Of a stretch of DNA of 64,000 bases, positions 58,250 through 64,000 are shown in pieces. Every line of letters starts with the position of its first letter. Position 1 is the stretch's first letter. This DNA comes from Sternotherus odoratus (taxonomy: Eukaryota; Chordata; Testudines; Kinosternidae). The stretch lies in the NCBI GenBank assembly GCA_032164245.1, contig JAVMKO010000001.1, forward strand, positions 74,893,892-74,957,891. Direction: 5' to 3'. Position numbers and translations under genes: made by a program. Below the pieces are notes generated by a model. It saw only the letters and a list, made by a program, of their open reading frames with translations. It made no database searches and was not told the origin of the DNA.

Positions 58250-58290
58250 GGCTCTTTTAAGAGCCACTTCATTCACACTGAAAGGAGCTG
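58250..58290 (+). terminator. H3.2 stem-loop and downstream element
   Basis: GGCTCTTTTAAGAGCC at 58,250-58,265, then GAAAGGAGCTG at 58,280-58,290 for U7 pairing. Confidence 0.95.
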
Positions 58291-58684
58291 TAACATATCC
58301 TTAGTTTATTCCTTTTGGTTTTGTTACGTTTAATAGAAGTTGATGACTGCATAAGCATTTAGAACGTGGGCTGGGTAAGTCATTTGGTTGAAATGAGCTT
58401 CACTTAAACTACTGGGATGATTAGTGTTTTTTACGTGTTTTGAATAATTATCTTGTGACCATGGCGGGATTTTTAAAATAGACATTAATTTGGATGTTCT
58501 TTTAATAAATAGCATCTTTCCTCATATATGTATTTAAGACTTTCGTAGGTAATTTTTCTAGGCTAATCCTCTTCTCCAGGAAGCTAGACCTGGTTTTCTG
58601 TTAAAACACTTTTATAGGGGTCGAACAGGAACTGTTTAAAAGTACTTGTGTCGCAACTAGAGCTCTTTCATTGAAAATACGGAT
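58291..58684. other. Histone spacer
   Basis: No gene seen. Confidence 0.5.
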
Positions 58685-59080
58685 GGCTCTTAAAAGCATT
58701 TGGGTTACTGTTACCGGTCTGCTAAACCATCTACTTTTAGAGCTAGTATTTGGTGACAAGACTTGGTACACATTTGTCTCGTTCCCCCGGCAGTAACAGG
58801 CGCACAGTGGTCTGGATCTCTCAAGAACTGATAGTGGAGCGCTTGTAATGAGTCAGTCCAGATGCTTCCCCAATGATACGCTCAAATATGTCATTTACAA
58901 AGGATTTCATTAGCTCCATAGCTTTAGAGGAGACGCCAGGATCCAGGTGAATGTGCTTCAACATTTTATAGACATAGATGAAAACGTTATTTCCTGCTCT
59001 TCCTATATTTCTTATCCCCCTTTTTTTGGACCTCAGTCACAGCTTGCAAGAGCGGGAGCAACCTTTGCTGGTTTAGGCAT
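58685..59080 (-). pseudogene. Histone H2B pseudogene (block 3)
   Basis: The start ATG (59,078-59,080) and PKPAKVAPA survive. Then a stop and frameshifts intervene, with [12 protein letters not shown], the [13 protein letters not shown] region, [19 protein letters not shown] codons and the C-terminal helix recognisable in shifting frames to about 58,733. The stem-loop position (58,685-58,700) reads GGCTCTTAAAAGCATT, so one stem arm is destroyed. It keeps its divergent position opposite the intact H2A at 59,413, about 330 bp away, and a TATATTTA box near 59,145 (minus). Confidence 0.9.
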
Positions 59081-59802
<722 letters not shown>

Positions 59803-59857
59803 AACGCGAACGAACGAGAAATCGGAATCTTTACTCTAAAATCCACACCAACCTAAA

Positions 59858-59898
59858 GGCTCTTTTCAGAGCCACCCACAAAATCAAAAAAGAGCTCT
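59858..59898 (+). terminator. H2A stem-loop and downstream element (block 3)
   Basis: GGCTCTTTTCAGAGCC at 59,858-59,873, then AAAAGAGCTCTA (about 59,887-59,898). Confidence 0.95.
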
Positions 59899-62800
59899 AT
59901 TCTCTCATTTAGTAGTAAACATAGTACGTTAATGTGGTTCTTTTGTTCGGATTTTTGTTTTTTGTTTTTTAATATTAACCAGAAACACTTAGTTTGGGTA
60001 TCTGGTGTTAAGTACAATCCTCTCCAAATTCTTTACTCGCCTAGATAGTAAAGCAGGGTTTATAGAATGTTGCCTTTTCCCCCGTAAAAGGTGGGCCTGT
60101 GTGTGGATTAAGGTTCAATCCTTGCACAGCGGAGCAGGCTTTTCAAATTTAGCCCTGCTTCCACCAATAGATCAGAAAAGGGTCTTGTCTTGTCTGTAGA
60201 TCTCCAGCTTCTCTCAAGCGCACACATCTCTTCCCCCCCCCCCCCCCCCCCCCAAGCGTGGTTACAGGAGCTCACTCCCCTATCAATTTGTAGAAGGGAC
60301 TCTAGACGCCAGCACTAGATATTGAATCTTGTACGTACTTTTCTTAGTCCAACGAACCCCCTATCTACCCCACGAAAATGAAAGCTACAATTGATTTATA
60401 AAGGTGTTCCCATTCATTTGCTTTATAGCAGTGGCGTCCGCTCTACGGCGCGAATGACACACACAAACCCCCTTTTAACGGTGTCTGCTTCATGTTCACT
60501 CCCAACGAGTCCACAAAAGTATATTTTATTGGTCCCTTTCGTGTGATTTTAAGGGGCAAGGTCGAAAAAGGAATGTCTCCCTTTCATTAAAAGCAGCGTG
60601 CGGTTGTTAATAAACGAATTTGGGGGAAGAAGTAGATGGCGTTGGGTTTCTTTGATAAGAGGCTTCTTTGAGCGCTGTTTCCGACATACTGTACTAGCAG
60701 ATTTTTTCTATAACTAATTTAAGAGGAAAGTGGGGGTGTGGAGACTGAAAGAGAGAGCACAGCCGGGGCCTCTTTCATACATCAGAGGTATTCTGTGATT
60801 GGTGCACTAAGGAGCCCGCCCGGGAAGGAATTTTCTGCCTGTTCAGGGCTTTGGGGGTGTTTATTTTTCAAACTCGGGGGGGGGGGGGGGGAAACAAGTT
60901 TTGTTTTTCACAATAACTGCCACCGAATCATTTGATTTTACAACTGGATTAAGAGGAAAAGCGGTTTTTAGTCCAATAGGGCTTCCCGTTGAATAAACTA
61001 ATGAGTTGAAGAACCAATAATTTAAAACTGTACCCTTGGAAATGAAATTACAACTACAAGGGATATCTTAGTCTTTCACTGGAATTCAGCTGCTGGTGCA
61101 TCATGGCAGTTTATAATTCAGGTTACAATAACTTGCTTCAGGGCTATTCACTGTCCCAAATCTTTGTTCAACAGCGTTCAGAATGACCGGCAGTGCCTCA
61201 TGCCTTTACAGAACATCAGTCACTGCAAGGCTCTGAAAACCCAGAGACACAGAATGATGGTGCACAATTAAGTACTGTACTCCCTTTGTCAGTAGCTACT
61301 GTGGATATATGTTAAGTATGTTTCAGTGAGGGCTACCCTTTATTAAATGGACACGAGGAATGGCTTACAAATTAAATAACCTTTTTTTTTGGGGGGGGGG
61401 GGGGCTAACAGAGTTATGGTTGGCCAGTCTCCAGGCAGAAGCCATTCACCAGTGAGATGACCTCCCCTGTGGCAGGGGGCTTGTTCTCCTCCTCACAGTC
61501 CTTGCTGGGGTCTCTGCCTTGCACCTCCAGGACCGAAGAATTCTATTCCCTTATTCATCACCATGCACTATAAGGGCACTTCATTGTATTGAGTGATGGA
61601 AGGATTATTTTCAGCAGGTCACCATGACTCTAACTGTGATAAGGAGAGGTGAATTTACACCCAAAGGCACAACAAACCTCTTATTTCTTTATGTGGATCA
61701 CAATGGTCTATTCTTGCCAGGGTGATTTGTAGCAATCGGGATCATTTCTATAGTATGTAACTGGTAAAATATATGACACTGTACTACACTGGGGGGGTAA
61801 GTGCCATTAATGTTACAAAAGGAGTCCTTTCTGTGCTACATGGGTTCTTATACTGTCTTTATCACCCTAGCATCAGAGTGCCTTCCAGTAGAACATTAAG
61901 TGACTACACGTCAGTTACATGTTTGTTCTCTCATCCTCTCCTCCAGAAAGAGAAGCACATAGAATGGCATGACATGTTTTTGTTATATGCAAAAATTAGT
62001 TTTAACAGCACACTGAGAAAGCACAAGATGGGGGTGGAGTAGGTCTTGGGTTGAGAGAAGACAAGACCGTGTTCTCTACAATCATTTGGACTGCAATATA
62101 TGTACAATGTGACTGATCTCAGTGGGGACTGCTGTACACAGCACAATATATCTGAGTATAAGGAGGGATTCTTTGGCCACCAATGGATTGGTGACTGAAA
62201 TTTACAGCCTCTGTACAAACAAGAAGTACACCTCTGTTTTGAGTGAGAATGCCACAGACTAAAGCTGGGCCTAAGAAAGGATAGTAAGGGATGCCTTGTG
62301 TGTCCCCATCTTAGAGTTGAGGAGAAATTAATGAGAGCACTGCATTTGTTCACCATATCAATTCATTTACAGCTAGTCAAATAATTAGTTGCATATATTA
62401 TTAACCAAATAATTAAAATCTTGATTTTTTAAAAAAATTGTTGTTTCTCTATAATATTTTTGCACTACAAAAACACCACAGGATTCTAGTACACAAAATA
62501 TTTATTGCAGGTTTCTAACGGTAGGAGCACAACTGTCACAAACTAACAGGCATTTGCAAAACCACTCAACCCTAAAACAGCCTAAACTATAAAAAGTAAA
62601 GTATACAGAAATAGGAAACATTGAAGCTCTAGGACACGTTTAAATCATCAGTGTACCAGCTCTTCTTCTCTGAGACAGAATATGGAGTGCATTGGGTATT
62701 GCTGACTGTGTGCACTTCCATGCATGGACTGAGGCACCCAGTGGCTGAGCCCTCCGCCCAAATTGTACAGTGGTTGAAGAACATAGTACTGGGGTGTGGA

Positions 62801-63342
62801 TGCAATCGGAGCTGGTGGGACATCAAGGTGGGTTTTTGCGTTAGCCTCTGACCAACAGGTTTCATGTTGAGAAGATGTCTTCCTGGTCACTATTCTAAAA
62901 CAGAACATGTTCTACTGGACCTGAAAGTTGCTGGTACTGGAAACAAAGTTAAAACATGACAGTTAAATGCTTAGTCAGCCAACACTAATTGGTAAATGAT
63001 TTCTGATCTTGACGGAAGGAATAGATAGAAAACAAAGAAAGATAGCCCAGTGGGAACAGTGACAAAGCAAAGAGGTTAGCAGCACCTGATTGTCACTAGG
63101 CTACATTCACACAACAGGGTGATCGTGTAAGCAGCTGACAGGGCCTTAACCTTTATATCCATTGGTGCCATTTATTTGAGGTACTAGAACCAAAACACAC
63201 AAGTGTGGCATTGTGTACGTGTGTGTGTGTGTGTAACAGGGTTTAGTTAACAGGAATAACTGAGTTATAATGTGAGTTAACTTGGCATTGAGGAAAAGCC
63301 CCAACATTAACCATTTGTCCACTCCAGACAAGATATATTATA
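59899..63342. other. Intergenic; one orphan motif, no gene seen
   Basis: CAATCCTTGCACAG followed by GCAGGCTTTTCAAA (60,115-60,147) matches the orphan motifs of blocks 1 and 2, with no gene after it. Poly-C (60,233-60,253) and poly-G/T runs (60,878; 61,383) are present. The rest shows nothing that I can support. Confidence 0.5.
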
Positions 63343-64000
63343 CTAGCATAAGTGCCCGGCGCTGCTCGGGTCAGTCGGAGGTGGGGAGGTGGCAGACAGC
63401 TGACACCCCCTAACCAACCCCAACACCCACCCCTCACCCCTCACCCACCCCGACACCTTCCCACCCCCCGAAGCAAACCCGAAACCCCCACCTCACCCCC
63501 CCGACCGAATCCGACACCCCCACCTCACTTACCGTCCCACCAAACCCAACTCAGATCCGTCGCAGGAGGGGAGGGGGCCCAGAGCCGAGGGATTCCGGGG
63601 ACCTTCGCAGGTGGGGGGGGGCACAGAGCTGATGTAGTCCGGGGTTCCGTTGGGGAGGTGGGAGGGGCAGAGAACTGAGGGATCTCCGGGGTTCCGTTGG
63701 GGAGGTGGGAGGGGCAGAGAACTGAGGGATCTCCGGGGTTCCGTTGGAGGAGGGAGGGGTGAGCTGAGCGAGTGAGGTGTCTGTTGGAGGGGGGTATTAT
63801 GACATCATCACCACCTAACTGCCAAGCTGATGTGATTGGCCCTGAAAGACTTTCACCCCTGGGGGGCGTCAGAGGTGAGATCCGAAAATTTTTCGACCCT
63901 TACCAGCATCTAGACCCCAAGACCCCTCACTGTACCAAAATTCAAGTCTCTGGCTCAAACGGTGCGGGAGGACTTCGCAGTCATACGTACATACATACAC
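63343..64000 (-). mobile_element. Helitron-like element, 3' end and body, cut by window edge
   Basis: The minus-strand 3' end is CTAG (63,343-63,346) followed by T. It is preceded by a short GC hairpin CCCGAGCAGCGCCGGG about 11 nt inside, the hallmark of Helitron ends. Positions 63,740-64,000 match the element at 2657-3010 in inverse orientation. A tandem unit of about 47 bp containing CTCCGGGGTTCCGTTGG is repeated at 63,640-63,745. No helicase is encoded. Confidence 0.7.

Overview
This window looks like chromosomal DNA of a reptile, most likely a cryptodire turtle (an inference). The grounds are amniote-type replication-dependent histone genes, a tRNA-headed SINE with a CR1-like tail, a DIRS retrotransposon with a familiar chelonian terminal repeat, and many PIF/Harbinger and hAT DNA transposons. 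The two essential layers are a decaying histone cluster and nested transposons. I see no ordinary intron-bearing host gene.

Histone layer (22.4-60 kb). Intact genes are H4 (26.0 kb, minus), H1 (33.4 kb, plus), H2A (35.3 kb minus; 44.2 kb minus; 59.4 kb plus), H2B (36.0 kb plus) and H3.2 (57.8 kb plus). Each ends in the 16-nt histone stem-loop rather than a poly(A) signal. Broken relatives sit between them: H2A (22.4 kb), H3 (29.5, 36.9 and 46.2 kb), H4 (32.3 kb), H1 (42.4 and 43.1 kb) and H2B (45.0 and 58.9 kb). The order H2A(-) H2B(+) H3(-) occurs three times: at 35-37 kb, at 44-46.6 kb (preceded like the first by H1), and inverted at 57.8-59.8 kb. A different member has decayed in each block. 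Two H3 genes share a TGA stop at the same codon (Arg49); one of them is otherwise a perfect H3.2.

Transposon layer. From 1.8 to 13.1 kb an old PIF/Harbinger copy is interrupted by a Helitron end (2.66 kb) and a nearly complete DIRS element (7.08-12.92 kb) with inverted terminal repeats and an internal complementary region. An apparently intact Harbinger (17,745-22,322) carries a 458-codon DDE transposase and a two-exon Myb/SANT gene. Related broken elements lie at 39.2-41.8 kb and 51,520-55,591. hAT-type elements with 8-bp target duplications lie at 31.2, 40.3 and 55.8-57.0 kb, the last being one inside another. A second copy of the Helitron family, inverted, closes the window.

The observation most likely to be new is a third small gene in the Harbinger elements. 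It lies antisense inside the intron of the Myb gene and encodes about 99-101 residues. In three diverged families its first coding exon is only the ATG, directly followed by a GTRAG splice donor. Remnants of the protein are recognisable in all four Harbinger-type regions.
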